Origin: an uncultured Candidatus Saccharibacteria bacterium | GTDB lineage: Bacteria > Patescibacteriota > Saccharimonadia > Saccharimonadales > Saccharimonadaceae | Assembly (NCBI GenBank): GCA_947095985.1 | Contig: CAMUPZ010000002.1 | Coordinates: 1-49,759 of the forward strand | DNA length: 49,759 nt | Reading direction: 5' to 3' | In this document: positions 15,249 through 22,140 of the stretch, one piece after another | Layout: every line of letters starts with the position of its first letter | Numbering within the stretch: position 1 is the stretch's first letter | Translations under genes and position numbers: made by a program | The notes under the pieces: model-generated | The model's input: only the letters and a program-made list of their open reading frames with translations | Databases searched by the model: none | What the model was told of the DNA's origin: nothing

Positions 15249-15442
15249 TGCCAAAGCTAAAGACCCATAAAGGCACTGCGAAGAGAATTAAGCTGACCAG
15301 TACCGGCAAATTGACACGCCAGCGCGCATTTGGCGGTCACTTTTTGGCTAAGAAGTCAAAAAGCCGTAAGCGTGCAATAAATACAACAGCAACCGTAACT
15401 GGTTCGATGGCTAAGAATGCTCGTCGAGCAATGGGAGTATAA
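15248..15442 (+). CDS. rpmI: 50S ribosomal protein L35
   Basis: A 64-aa basic protein of normal L35 length. It begins MPKLKTHKGTAKRIKLTSTGK, which is the family signature, and has the GGHFLAKKSKSRKR stretch. Its start overlaps the infC stop by one base, implying translational coupling. It is the second gene of infC-rpmI-rplT. Confidence 0.97.
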   Translation: MPKLKTHKGTAKRIKLTSTGKLTRQRAFGGHFLAKKSKSRKRAINTTATVTGSMAKNARRAMGV

Positions 15443-15444
15443 TT

Positions 15445-15786
15445 ATGCGAGTAAAACGAGGAGTTACCGCACGCGCCAAACATAAGAAGATTTTAAAAGC
15501 AGCCGCAGGGATGCAACATAACCGTACTAGAAGTTTTCGTTTAGCAAAACAAGGGGTTATTCGTGCCCTACAATACGCTTATCGTGACCGCCGCAATAAA
15601 AAACGCGATTTGCGTGGACTATGGATTACCCGCATTAACGCAGCCGCTCGCCAGGAAGGCACAACTTATGGCAAGCTAATAGCTTCTATGAAATCCAAAA
15701 ATATTGAGATTGATAGAAAGATTCTGGCTGAATTAGCAGTTAGCGAGCCAAAAGCTTTTGCCGAGATAGTAAAAGCTAGCCTATAA
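15445..15786 (+). CDS. rplT: 50S ribosomal protein L20
   Basis: A 113-aa protein with the L20 pattern: MRVKRGVTARAKHKKIL, then YAYRDRRNKKRDLRGLWITRINAAAR, then YGKLI and a C-terminal helix. L20 is an early 50S assembly protein. The start lies 2 nt after the rpmI stop. A shared bidirectional terminator follows. In other bacteria L20 represses this operon; no obvious L20 target structure is visible in the short leader here. Confidence 0.97.
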   Translation: MRVKRGVTARAKHKKILKAAAGMQHNRTRSFRLAKQGVIRALQYAYRDRRNKKRDLRGLWITRINAAARQEGTTYGKLIASMKSKNIEIDRKILAELAVSEPKAFAEIVKASL

Positions 15787-15808
15787 TATAACCTCCTAGT
15801 CATAATGG

Positions 15809-15840
15809 AAAACACCCTGTGTCATATCAGGGTGTTTTCT
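15809..15840. terminator. bidirectional terminator between rplT and RNase P RNA
   Basis: Stem AAAACACCCTG/CAGGGTGTTTT with an 8-10 nt loop; T-runs occur on both sides. It would end rplT (+) and the RNase P RNA transcript (-), which converge here. Confidence 0.85.
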
Positions 15841-15841
15841 T

Positions 15842-16178
15842 ATAGCCTGTCTATAAGCCGGGTTCTGTCTAGGGTAATCATCTATCTAGTTTGCTTGTTG
15901 CCAAACAAATCAAGCGGTTATCGGCCTACGAGTGGACTCCTCTTTGCATGCAGACCTCCTTGCAGTCGGCAGGGTTTACCTCTCATCTACGTCACCGTAG
16001 ACGACTGTGAGCTTTTACCTCACTCGTTTCACCTTTTCCTCTATATAGATAGAGGTAGTTTCGTTTCTGTGGCACTTTCCCTAGGGTCTCCCCCGGTCGC
16101 CGTTAGCGACTGCCGTCGTCCTTCACTGCCCGGACTTTCCTCTTAAGATTAACTCAAGCGACTACCCAACAGGCTACC
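15842..16178 (-). ncRNA. rnpB: RNase P RNA (type A-like)
   Basis: The minus strand contains the diagnostic 5' block AGAGGAAAGTCCGGGC (about 16142-16127) and the 3' block AGAACCCGGCTTATAG (about 15865-15850). The distal ends pair as helix P1 (TAGCCTGT with ACAGGCTA). The length is about 337 nt. A TATAAT box at 16184-16189 lies 6-7 nt upstream of the 5' end. RNase P removes 5' leaders from pre-tRNAs, including the tRNAs in this window. The reading frame visible on the opposite strand here is not a gene. Confidence 0.96.
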
Positions 16179-16195
16179 TATCCATTATACCATTA

Positions 16196-16345
16196 AAACC
16201 CCAAGCTTTTCCGTGAGCGCTCGATATTCCCCGCGTAGATGCAAGGTGGGTGCCCGCAAAGTATTACCACAGTAATAAATCATTAGAGCTCCCTATCATA
16301 TGATGTTAGGAAAATCATACGCGCCCACGGAAAAACCTAGGGTCC
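16196..16345 (-). ncRNA. 6S-like regulatory RNA candidate
   Basis: About 150 nt on the minus strand, downstream of a TATAAT box at 16352-16357 that overlaps the stop of the M50 gene. The ends form a 14-bp stem (TTTTCCGTGGGCGC with GCGCTCACGGAAAA, one G-U), extended past an internal loop by CCC/GGG, followed by TTTT. The interior is largely unpaired, with an apical TATTAC/GTAATA hairpin. The 3' half contains GCACCCACCTTG, reminiscent of the CACCTTGAA segment of proteobacterial 6S RNA. A long closing stem around an open bubble fits 6S RNA, which sequesters RNA polymerase. There is no SRP RNA core. It ends at the RNase P RNA promoter. Confidence 0.45.
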
Positions 16346-16352
16346 ACTAATA

Positions 16353-16997
16353 TTATACACCAAAAATTATCATAAATATATGCAATATAGCCCGAGTACA
16401 GCCAAACATTACCTGACCCACCGCGCCAGAAAACAGTAAAACAAGAACAAGCACCAAAAGAGCGCCCTGCTGCTCAATTTTTTGCATAATAACCCTAACC
16501 CCCTCTGGCGCTACAGCATACAAAATTCTCGATCCATCTAGCGGTGGGATTGGTAGCATATTAAAAATAAAAAATCCTAAATTTACAGATACAGCAGTGG
16601 AGATAACCATCCCATATATAGTTGGCTGTATCACTCCCCCGGAAGTAATAATGCCACAAATCACCCCCAAACCAAATACAATAAAAGCAATTAGTAGATT
16701 AGTAATTGGACCAGAAAGAGCCACCAGCGCAGCCCCCCACTCACCAAAGCGTACTCTATTTGGATTAAATGGAACCGGCTTAGCACCACCAAAAATTGGC
16801 CCGTGCAACAGCACCATCATTAGCGGCAGCAATACGGTCATAAAAGGGTCAATGTGTCTTATTGGATTTAATGTTAACCTGCCCTCCTGTCTGGCTGTAT
16901 CATCACCCAAAGCATAACCCATAAATGCATGCATAGCCTCATGGATAGTCATAGATAGCAGTATAACGACTATAACTATTATTATCTCCAAAACCAT
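16353..16997 (-). CDS. M50-family intramembrane metalloprotease
   Basis: This is a 214-aa site-2-protease-type peptidase. The zinc motif HEAMH is at residues 19-23 (TIHEAMHAF) within the first transmembrane helix. The third ligand is the Asp of PIPPLDGSRIL near residue 153. GGAKPVPFNPNRVR, typical of small M50B proteins, lies between. It has about five hydrophobic segments and no PDZ domain. The substrate is unknown; such proteins cleave membrane-bound regulators or signal-peptide remnants. A TATAAT box (17005-17010) lies 7 nt before ATG with no ribosome site, predicting a leaderless mRNA. It is divergent from rpmB. Confidence 0.92.
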   Translation of the reverse strand: MVLEIIIVIVVILLSMTIHEAMHAFMGYALGDDTARQEGRLTLNPIRHIDPFMTVLLPLMMVLLHGPIFGGAKPVPFNPNRVRFGEWGAALVALSGPITNLLIAFIVFGLGVICGIITSGGVIQPTIYGMVISTAVSVNLGFFIFNMLPIPPLDGSRILYAVAPEGVRVIMQKIEQQGALLVLVLVLLFSGAVGQVMFGCTRAILHIFMIIFGV

Positions 16998-16999
16998 AG

Positions 17000-17055
17000 G
17001 TGCTATTATAGCACCAACCGGCCATCTTGACTAATTACATAAATGTCGCTACAAT
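17000..17055. promoter_or_regulatory. divergent promoter region of the M50 gene (-) and rpmB (+)
   Basis: For rpmB (+), TTGACT (17027-17032) and TACAAT (17050-17055) are 17 bp apart, giving a leader of about 35 nt. For the M50 gene (-), TATAAT lies at 17005-17010 inside a perfect 17-nt palindrome, GGTGCTATTATAGCACC (17000-17016). Its -35 position (about 17028-17033) overlaps that of rpmB, so the two promoters may compete. Confidence 0.6.
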
Positions 17056-17095
17056 AATAAAGATTGTTATCAATAATAAAGTAAAGAGAGTGGAA

Positions 17096-17302
17096 ATGGC
17101 ATCACGATGTGATTTAACAGGCAAAGGCAAGCAGTATGGCAATAATGTCAGCTTCTCCTTGCGCCGCACCAAGCGTGTCTTCAAGCCAAATCTTCAAAAG
17201 AAAACTTTTGTTGTTGATGGTCAGAAAATCACCATGACCTTAAGCACACAAGCGATTCGTACTTTGAAGAAAAAAGGCATCTTAAGCGCGCCTGGCAAGT
17301 AA
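17096..17302 (+). CDS. rpmB: 50S ribosomal protein L28
   Basis: The start is placed at the ATG at 17096 (MASRCDLTGKG), giving 68 aa, the normal L28 length. An in-frame upstream extension to 17027 runs through the promoter and is rejected. Family features are the CDLTGKGKQYGNNVSFSLRRTKR N terminus and FKPNLQKK. A GAGAGTGG sequence precedes the ATG. The gene appears monocistronic, bounded by its own promoter and a terminator. Confidence 0.96.
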   Translation: MASRCDLTGKGKQYGNNVSFSLRRTKRVFKPNLQKKTFVVDGQKITMTLSTQAIRTLKKKGILSAPGK

Positions 17303-17328
17303 ATATCTACCTAAAAGCTTATTTAAAT

Positions 17329-17364
17329 TAAAATTACCCCAGCCAAGAACTGGGGTGATTTTAA
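17329..17364. terminator. bidirectional terminator between rpmB and the MBL-fold gene
   Basis: Stem AAATTACCCCAG (17331-17342) with CTGGGGTGATTT (17350-17361), 7-nt loop, one T-G pair, flanked by T-rich and A-rich sequence on the two sides. It separates two convergent genes. Confidence 0.85.
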
Positions 17365-17377
17365 TTTATTGTAAAGA

Positions 17378-18016
17378 CTAGCTTCTAGATATTTTTACAA
17401 TAGTTAAGCTGCCAGGCAAATCGGCAGACTTCTTTAATTTCCACTTCTGCCCAGCTTCAATAACCGGAGCCCCCAAAGCCTTCACGAACTCATCCAAGTC
17501 AGCTTGAGGAACCTCATAATTCAAAGTTGAATCACTATAGTGCACTGGAATAATCACCTTAGCGTCTAGCTGGCGAGCCATTTTAGTTGCACCTACGGCA
17601 TCCAACGTATAGCCACCACCCCCTACAGGCAATACCGCAAAATCTACAACGCCAATACTCTCTAGCTGATCGTCAGAAAGTCCATCTTCCACATTACCGA
17701 TAACCACACCCTTAACGTCGCCGACTGTAATTCTGTAAATTGTAGTTTTTCTTACATCACTACCAGCATCAATATGCCTGCGCGCGGGGATACCTAACAC
17801 AGACACGTCTCCAATCTCATACTCACCAGGTCCATCGAAAAGCAATCTTGGCGTCGATTCTACATTAGAAAATCTGTCTTCAGTGACCACCTCTATATCA
17901 TTATTGACGGGCACATTTTTACCACCAACAATATCTAAATTCGGGTCAAAAACAACACGAAGCTTCTTAGTATTAATGACAACGGCATTAGCGCCCTTAT
18001 ATTCTATTTCAAACAT
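17378..18016 (-). CDS. metallo-beta-lactamase-fold protein with lost metal ligands
   Basis: This 212-aa protein aligns by eye with the UlaG-like MBL-fold hydrolases common in Patescibacteria: VVFDPNLDI near the N terminus, GEYEIGDVSVLGIPA in the middle, then LPVGGGGYTLDA and VIIPVHYSD. The HxHxDH metal motif, expected after the second strand, is replaced by TEDRFSN (residues 45-51), and the later HLGD-type His is Asn in VVIGNVED. The late Asp (YTLDA) and His (PVHY) remain. It is therefore probably not a hydrolase and may bind a ligand or partner. It follows the winged-helix/NTase gene by 2 nt and should be cotranscribed with it. Confidence 0.75.
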   Translation of the reverse strand: MFEIEYKGANAVVINTKKLRVVFDPNLDIVGGKNVPVNNDIEVVTEDRFSNVESTPRLLFDGPGEYEIGDVSVLGIPARRHIDAGSDVRKTTIYRITVGDVKGVVIGNVEDGLSDDQLESIGVVDFAVLPVGGGGYTLDAVGATKMARQLDAKVIIPVHYSDSTLNYEVPQADLDEFVKALGAPVIEAGQKWKLKKSADLPGSLTIVKISRS

Positions 18017-18018
18017 CC

Positions 18019-18606
18019 CTACTCCTTTCTCATTATACCTTCTGTATCTACCAATACTGAATGTTTGTTCCTAATTATATCCATTATAAACCTATCCTTG
18101 ACACTCATCCTATAATAAAAGTCATCATACGTCATTATGGCATAATTTATTTCACTCTTCTTAGCCTTCTCAATTCTTTTTATCAAGTTCTTTATTGCTA
18201 CCTCAGACATGTTATCGCCAACCAGGAGCAAATCAACAGAGGCTATAGAGCCAATATCCAGCTTTCCAGCAGTTATAGCTATTTTTAAGCCTCGTATTCT
18301 CTTTATTGAATCTTCCCATGAAGCACTTGCCGGCTTTTTATCATCATTATTTTTATCAGAGAAAATCACCATAAGAGGCTTCACATAAGGATAATCCTCA
18401 TTCACACTGTAATATAACTTATTATCTATAGCATCCTGCTTCACAATGCCCACAGAAACCATATTCGCCAATTCACGACGAACAGAATTTATTTGCTCAT
18501 CAATCATTCTAGTAATTTCTCTTACGTAGAACGATTTTTCCAGATTATTAAGAAATAAATACAGTAGTTTTACTCTTGTTTTTGAACCAAATAATGAATC
18601 AATCAT
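18019..18606 (-). CDS. winged-helix regulator fused to a nucleotidyltransferase-like domain
   Basis: This is a 195-aa protein. Residues 1-75 form an ArsR/MarR-like winged helix (FGSKTRVKLLYLFLNN, VREITRMIDEQINSVRRELANMVSVGIV). Residues about 100-185 resemble a minimal nucleotidyltransferase/MNT fold with SVDLLLVGDNMS in place of the GSxARG...D.D motif, followed by MTYDDFYYRM. The catalytic Gly-Ser and second Asp are not obvious, so the second domain may only bind ligand. A TACAAT box lies 9 nt upstream of ATG. It forms a two-gene unit with the degenerate MBL-fold protein. This wHTH-NTase arrangement is widespread in Patescibacteria, but its target is unknown. Confidence 0.65.
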   Translation of the reverse strand: MIDSLFGSKTRVKLLYLFLNNLEKSFYVREITRMIDEQINSVRRELANMVSVGIVKQDAIDNKLYYSVNEDYPYVKPLMVIFSDKNNDDKKPASASWEDSIKRIRGLKIAITAGKLDIGSIASVDLLLVGDNMSEVAIKNLIKRIEKAKKSEINYAIMTYDDFYYRMSVKDRFIMDIIRNKHSVLVDTEGIMRKE

Positions 18607-18630
18607 TGCACTATAATTGTAACATATTTT

Positions 18631-19521
18631 TTACTTGTCATCTAATAATCGTGACAAATAGTGTTCGCACGAATCTATATCTCCCCACTCAATAAACGGA
18701 TTGCGCCTAAACCATGTTAGCTGACGCTTCACAAGACCTATGTCCCTTTTTATAAACTCTTGGACCGCTTGCGACTGATCCATACTTCCATCTACTACCT
18801 TTTTAATAATCGGATAAACATTACCAGTCATCGCTTCGTTAGTCCAGCCATACTGACATCCCAATATTATTGTTTCTTTGACAACACCATCATTGAACAT
18901 TTTTTTTGCTCTATCTGTAATCCGTTGCGTTAGTAGATCTTTTTTTGTTGTAATTCCAACAATAATAGTGTTTCCTGACGGAGTAGACTGTCTAGACACC
19001 TTCTGTCCGGCCAATTCAATTGACCTAATCAGATATCTTTTATTCTTATTATTTTCTGGCAAAGAGATGTCCTGTTTAATGCAATAATCCTGGAGCTGCG
19101 CTACAGTCATTTTCTGCAGCTTATTACGCCTGTCTTTGTCGTAATCATTACCAAATTCAAAGTCAAAAACAACCGCATCAACATACAAACCGGTACCACC
19201 CACAAGAAAAGGTATATTGCCTCTGCTCCTAATTTCTTCAATTTTACGATTAGTATAATCTTTGAACTGTGCAGCGCTGAAAGAAACTCCTGGATTCACC
19301 AAATCAATACCCCAGTGAGGTACAATCCGTTGTTCATGAAGCGAGGGTTTTGCAGTACCGATATCCATACCCCTATAGACAGTTCTACTGTCGGCACAGA
19401 TTATTTCGCCACTATACTTCTTGGCTAAACGTACCGCCAGAGATGTTTTTCCGCTACCAGTTGGACCAACAATTACAATTAACGGCAACTTAGGCCTACT
19501 GCTTATCAATTCTGACGCCAT
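18631..19521 (-). CDS. miaA: tRNA dimethylallyltransferase
   Basis: MiaA transfers a dimethylallyl group to A37 of tRNAs that read codons starting with U. The 296-aa length is normal. Walker A is GPTGSGKT (19-26), followed by ADSRTVYRGMDIGTAKPS, GIDLVNPGVSFSAAQF and VGGTGLYVDAV, all hallmark DMAPP-tRNA transferase motifs. The C-terminal RDIGLVKRQLTWFRR includes the conserved RQxTWFR. The ATG has an AAGGAG ribosome site inside the end of the upstream alkyltransferase-like gene and overlaps it by 16 nt, implying coupling within thrS-ATL-miaA. Confidence 0.96.
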   Translation of the reverse strand: MASELISSRPKLPLIVIVGPTGSGKTSLAVRLAKKYSGEIICADSRTVYRGMDIGTAKPSLHEQRIVPHWGIDLVNPGVSFSAAQFKDYTNRKIEEIRSRGNIPFLVGGTGLYVDAVVFDFEFGNDYDKDRRNKLQKMTVAQLQDYCIKQDISLPENNKNKRYLIRSIELAGQKVSRQSTPSGNTIIVGITTKKDLLTQRITDRAKKMFNDGVVKETIILGCQYGWTNEAMTGNVYPIIKKVVDGSMDQSQAVQEFIKRDIGLVKRQLTWFRRNPFIEWGDIDSCEHYLSRLLDDK

Positions 19522-19826
19522 CTTCGCTCCTTAAAATTAGCCACCCTATAACGATCATCACACAGAATACCATCCTGCTCCAGCATCAACCGTTGCGCAC
19601 ACTGCCCTCCAGGAAAACCAACAGCCAAACCGCCTCTTGAATTAACAAGCCTATGCCACGGCAAATTACTCGGTCCGCCATGAGCAATCTCTCCAACCTG
19701 TCTGGCTGCATAGGGATGTCCAGCCATAGCTGCTATATCTCCGTAAGTAGTCACCTTATCGGACGGCAATAGAGCCATCAGTACATATACTCTATCCCGG
19801 AGATTATCAACTTTTATATTTTCCAA
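19506..19826 (-). CDS. alkyltransferase-like DNA-repair protein (MGMT fold, Cys replaced)
   Basis: A 106-aa protein equal to the C-terminal DNA-binding domain of O6-methylguanine methyltransferases. The active-site PCHRV motif reads PWHRLV, with Trp57 instead of the acceptor Cys. The Arg-finger ARQVG (R42) and helix-turn-helix TTYGDIAAMAGHP remain. Such ATL proteins bind O6-alkylguanine lesions without repairing them and pass them to nucleotide excision repair. It lies between thrS and miaA, 10 nt after thrS. Confidence 0.9.
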   Translation of the reverse strand: MENIKVDNLRDRVYVLMALLPSDKVTTYGDIAAMAGHPYAARQVGEIAHGGPSNLPWHRLVNSRGGLAVGFPGGQCAQRLMLEQDGILCDDRYRVANFKERRWRQN

Positions 19827-19835
19827 AAACTCTCC

Positions 19836-21647
19836 TTATAAAGATTTTAGATATCCAGAGAGGTTCTCTAGAGGAATTTTTTCCTCGCCAGCCTGAGTTC
19901 GAATGCTAACCTCGCCCGCCTCCATATCCTTTGGCCCCACTATAAGCTGAACTGGTATCTTCATAGACGTCGCCTCTCTAATCTTTTTACCCAAAGATTC
20001 ATTTCTTAGGTCTGATGTAAATCTTACATCATTATATTTAACAGGCTTCGTTAGGGTAGTTTCTGACAAAATAGTTGTTATTTTATCAACATAGCCTAAT
20101 ACAGAATCATTAATGGTCAAAATACGCACCTGCTCTGGAGCTGCCCAGAATGGAAACCAACCACCTGTATGCTCAATAAACACGCTCAAAAATCGCTCAA
20201 TCGAACCTAGTAAAGCACAGTGGATCATAACAGGTGTTGTAGAATTTCCATTAATGTCTGCATACTCCAACCCGAACCTCTGAGGTTGTACGAAATCTAA
20301 CTGCACAGTTGCCACCTGATGTTCACGACCAATTGCATCAGTCGCCATAAAGTCAATTTTTGGACCATAAAAGGCCGCTTCGCCCTCCTGCTCAAAGTAG
20401 CCTAGGCCTACCCTCTCAACAGCCGACTTTAATTGACCTTGCGCAGAGTTCCATAGGTCAATATCACCTAAGTATGAATCAGAATCGTCACGATAACTCA
20501 GACGAACTCTTAGCTTCATGTCGATTGACTCATACAGCTCACGAGCCGCCGACAACAAGTTATTAATCTCCTCCTCAATCTGGTCTGGCCGACAGAATAC
20601 GTGACTGTCGTCTTGTGTCAATGAACGAACACGATTTAATCCACCTAGCTCTCCAGTCTTTTCATCACGATAATCAGTTGTCGTCTCCAGATATCTTACC
20701 GGCATATCTCGATAACTTCGTGGACGTGAGGCGAAAATCTGCGTATGGTGCGGACAATTCATAGGCTTGAGGGCCATTTCATCACTAGTCTCTTGGCTCT
20801 TTACTAGGAACAATTCTTCACCAAACTTTGCCCAGTGACCCGACTTTTCATACAAATCTTTTTTTGTGATATGGGGCGTCCACACTTTCTCAAAACCGAA
20901 TTTCTGCCGCAACTGATTCGAATATTGAGACACTACCTCACGCAAAATAGTTCCTCTAGGTGTAAATAATGGCAAACCAACGCCCACTAGTGGCGAGGTC
21001 GTGTATAAATCAAGGTCCCTACCTAGCTTTCGATGATCGCGCTGCTTTGCGATCTCTATCTTTTCCAAATATTCATCTAGCTCTTCCTGGGTGGCAAATG
21101 CCACGCCGTATATGCGCTGCATTTGTAGGTTATTTTCATTACCACGCCAATATGCGCCAGCAACCTTAGTCAGCTTAAACGCACCAACCTTACCCGTACT
21201 ATCAACATGTCCACCCCTACATAAATCGACATAATCACCTTGCGAATACAAAGACACAGTCTTGACCTTACTAGGAGCTTCATCTGTAGAGCCAATATCC
21301 TCACCAGACAATTCACTAGCAACGGTAGTACCAGACCGCTTAAGGTCGTTTAATAGCTCAATCTTAAAGTTCTGCTGATTTTCCTTAGCCCAATCAATAG
21401 CCTCATCTATTGCCACATCACGTCTCTCAAACGGGTAATTAGCAGATACTATTTTTCGCATCTCTTTTTCTATCTTTGGCAGACTATCTTCAGAAATTGT
21501 CGCACCATCAAGATATATATCATAATAGAAACCATTATCAATAGCTGGGCCTACACCAAATTTTGCCTGAGGCCATAAACGCTGAACGGCCTGAGCCATA
21601 ATATGCGCCAAACTGTGTCTCATAGATTTTAATTCATCTTCACTCAT
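19836..21647 (-). CDS. thrS: threonyl-tRNA synthetase without an N-terminal TGS domain
   Basis: Charges tRNA-Thr. The 603-aa protein starts directly with the editing domain (HSLAHIMAQAV, the HxxxH element, at residues 12-22); the usual N-terminal TGS domain of about 60 residues is missing. The class II core shows motif 2 and the zinc-binding Cys in MNCPHHTQIF, then YRDEKTGELGGLNRVRSLTQDDSHVFC. GSIERFLSVFIEH is motif 3. A C-terminal anticodon-binding domain completes it. The ATG is 6 nt downstream of TATAAT (21654-21659) without a ribosome site, and no credible earlier start exists because the promoter abuts. It heads thrS-ATL-miaA. Confidence 0.96.
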   Translation of the reverse strand: MSEDELKSMRHSLAHIMAQAVQRLWPQAKFGVGPAIDNGFYYDIYLDGATISEDSLPKIEKEMRKIVSANYPFERRDVAIDEAIDWAKENQQNFKIELLNDLKRSGTTVASELSGEDIGSTDEAPSKVKTVSLYSQGDYVDLCRGGHVDSTGKVGAFKLTKVAGAYWRGNENNLQMQRIYGVAFATQEELDEYLEKIEIAKQRDHRKLGRDLDLYTTSPLVGVGLPLFTPRGTILREVVSQYSNQLRQKFGFEKVWTPHITKKDLYEKSGHWAKFGEELFLVKSQETSDEMALKPMNCPHHTQIFASRPRSYRDMPVRYLETTTDYRDEKTGELGGLNRVRSLTQDDSHVFCRPDQIEEEINNLLSAARELYESIDMKLRVRLSYRDDSDSYLGDIDLWNSAQGQLKSAVERVGLGYFEQEGEAAFYGPKIDFMATDAIGREHQVATVQLDFVQPQRFGLEYADINGNSTTPVMIHCALLGSIERFLSVFIEHTGGWFPFWAAPEQVRILTINDSVLGYVDKITTILSETTLTKPVKYNDVRFTSDLRNESLGKKIREATSMKIPVQLIVGPKDMEAGEVSIRTQAGEEKIPLENLSGYLKSL

Positions 21648-21653
21648 ATCAAT

Positions 21654-21697
21654 ATTATAGCACGCTCCTTGCGAACAGATATCTGTTGTGATAGTAT
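21654..21697. promoter_or_regulatory. divergent thrS (-) / tRNA-Val (+) promoter with a 14-bp palindrome
   Basis: Minus strand: TATAAT at 21654-21659 for thrS. Plus strand: TTGCGA (21669-21674) and TAGTAT (21692-21697), 17 bp apart, for tRNA-Val. A perfect palindrome, AACAGATATCTGTT, occupies 21674-21687 in the tRNA promoter spacer and upstream of the thrS -10. It could bind one regulator acting on both genes. No T-box structure is present. Confidence 0.55.
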
Positions 21698-21707
21698 TAT
21701 TACATCT

Positions 21708-21784
21708 GGGCGATTAGCTCATTTGGCTAGAGCGCTTCATTGACGTTGAAGAGGTGAGAGGTTCGAATCCTCTATTGCCCACCA
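21708..21784 (+). tRNA. tRNA-Val (anticodon GAC), CCA encoded
   Basis: A complete cloverleaf: acceptor GGGCGAT/ATTGCCC, D-arm GCTC/GAGC, anticodon stem CTTCA/TGAAG with loop TTGACGT (anticodon GAC), T-arm AGAGG/CCTCT with TTCGAAT, discriminator A and encoded CCA. It reads GUC and GUU codons. The predicted start point is only a few bases upstream of the mature 5' end. Confidence 0.97.
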
Positions 21785-21851
21785 GATACGACAAAAAACA
21801 TACCCTTTATTATTTACCAATAAAGGGTATTTAATTTTATCGATGTAAGCA

Positions 21852-21880
21852 TTGACATTATAGATTAAATATGTTAATAT
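21852..21880 (+). promoter_or_regulatory. consensus promoter of the 47-aa ORF
   Basis: A perfect TTGACA (21852-21857) and TAATAT (21875-21880) are 17 bp apart. The -10 ends 7 nt before the ATG at 21888, so the transcript would be leaderless. Confidence 0.75.
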
Positions 21881-21887
21881 CCATAGT

Positions 21888-22031
21888 ATGAGTAAACATA
21901 GCTCGCCGCAATTAGACACAAAAATCAAACAATCATGCTCCTTGTTGAGCAAAACGCAACTTCACTATGAATACAATAGGAAGATTAACGAGGAGAGATC
22001 TGCACTGTCTACTGATACGCGCAATCGTTAG
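21888..22031 (+). CDS. 47-aa small protein, unknown, leaderless
   Basis: The ORF begins MSKHSSPQLDTKIKQ and ends SALSTDTRNR: hydrophilic, charged, one Cys, no membrane segment and no family I recognise. Support is positional: a perfect -35, 17-bp spacing, a -10 ending 7 nt before ATG, and a hairpin with T-run after the stop. The transcript could instead be a ~200-nt regulatory RNA that contains an ORF by chance. It lies between tRNA-Val and the nrdR-like gene. Confidence 0.5.
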   Translation: MSKHSSPQLDTKIKQSCSLLSKTQLHYEYNRKINEERSALSTDTRNR

Positions 22032-22058
22032 ACCTCTACTTAATACACAGTAGCACTG

Positions 22059-22088
22059 AAAGCCCCTGTAAATGGGGATTTTTATTTT
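22059..22088 (+). terminator. weak intrinsic terminator after the 47-aa ORF
   Basis: Stem AAAGCCCC (22059-22066) with GGGGATTT (22074-22081), one mismatch and a 7-nt loop, followed by a T-rich run. It would also insulate the nrdR-like gene. Confidence 0.55.
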
Positions 22089-22128
22089 ACACAGTGCTTT
22101 TCCACTAGATTTTTTTATAGTTATATGA

Positions 22129-22138
22129 CAATATATTG
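22129..22138 (+). promoter_or_regulatory. NrdR-box-like palindrome before the NrdR-like gene
   Basis: The sequence CAATATATTG is a perfect palindrome and fits the core of the published NrdR box (CWATATATWG). It ends 2 nt before the ATG. Only one copy is visible, whereas functional NrdR sites usually occur in pairs about three helical turns apart. Confidence 0.4.
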
Positions 22139-22140
22139 AT

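Noticed and set aside
15805..16146. 113-codon plus-strand ORF
   Set aside because: It is antisense to RNase P RNA and starts in the terminator; no coding features.
16196..16345. SRP (4.5S) RNA
   Set aside because: The conserved GGAAG/AGCAGCC core of the SRP hairpin is absent, and the fold has an open middle instead.
21737..21952. 71-codon minus-strand ORF
   Set aside because: It overlaps tRNA-Val and the promoter of the 47-aa ORF on the other strand; no start signals.
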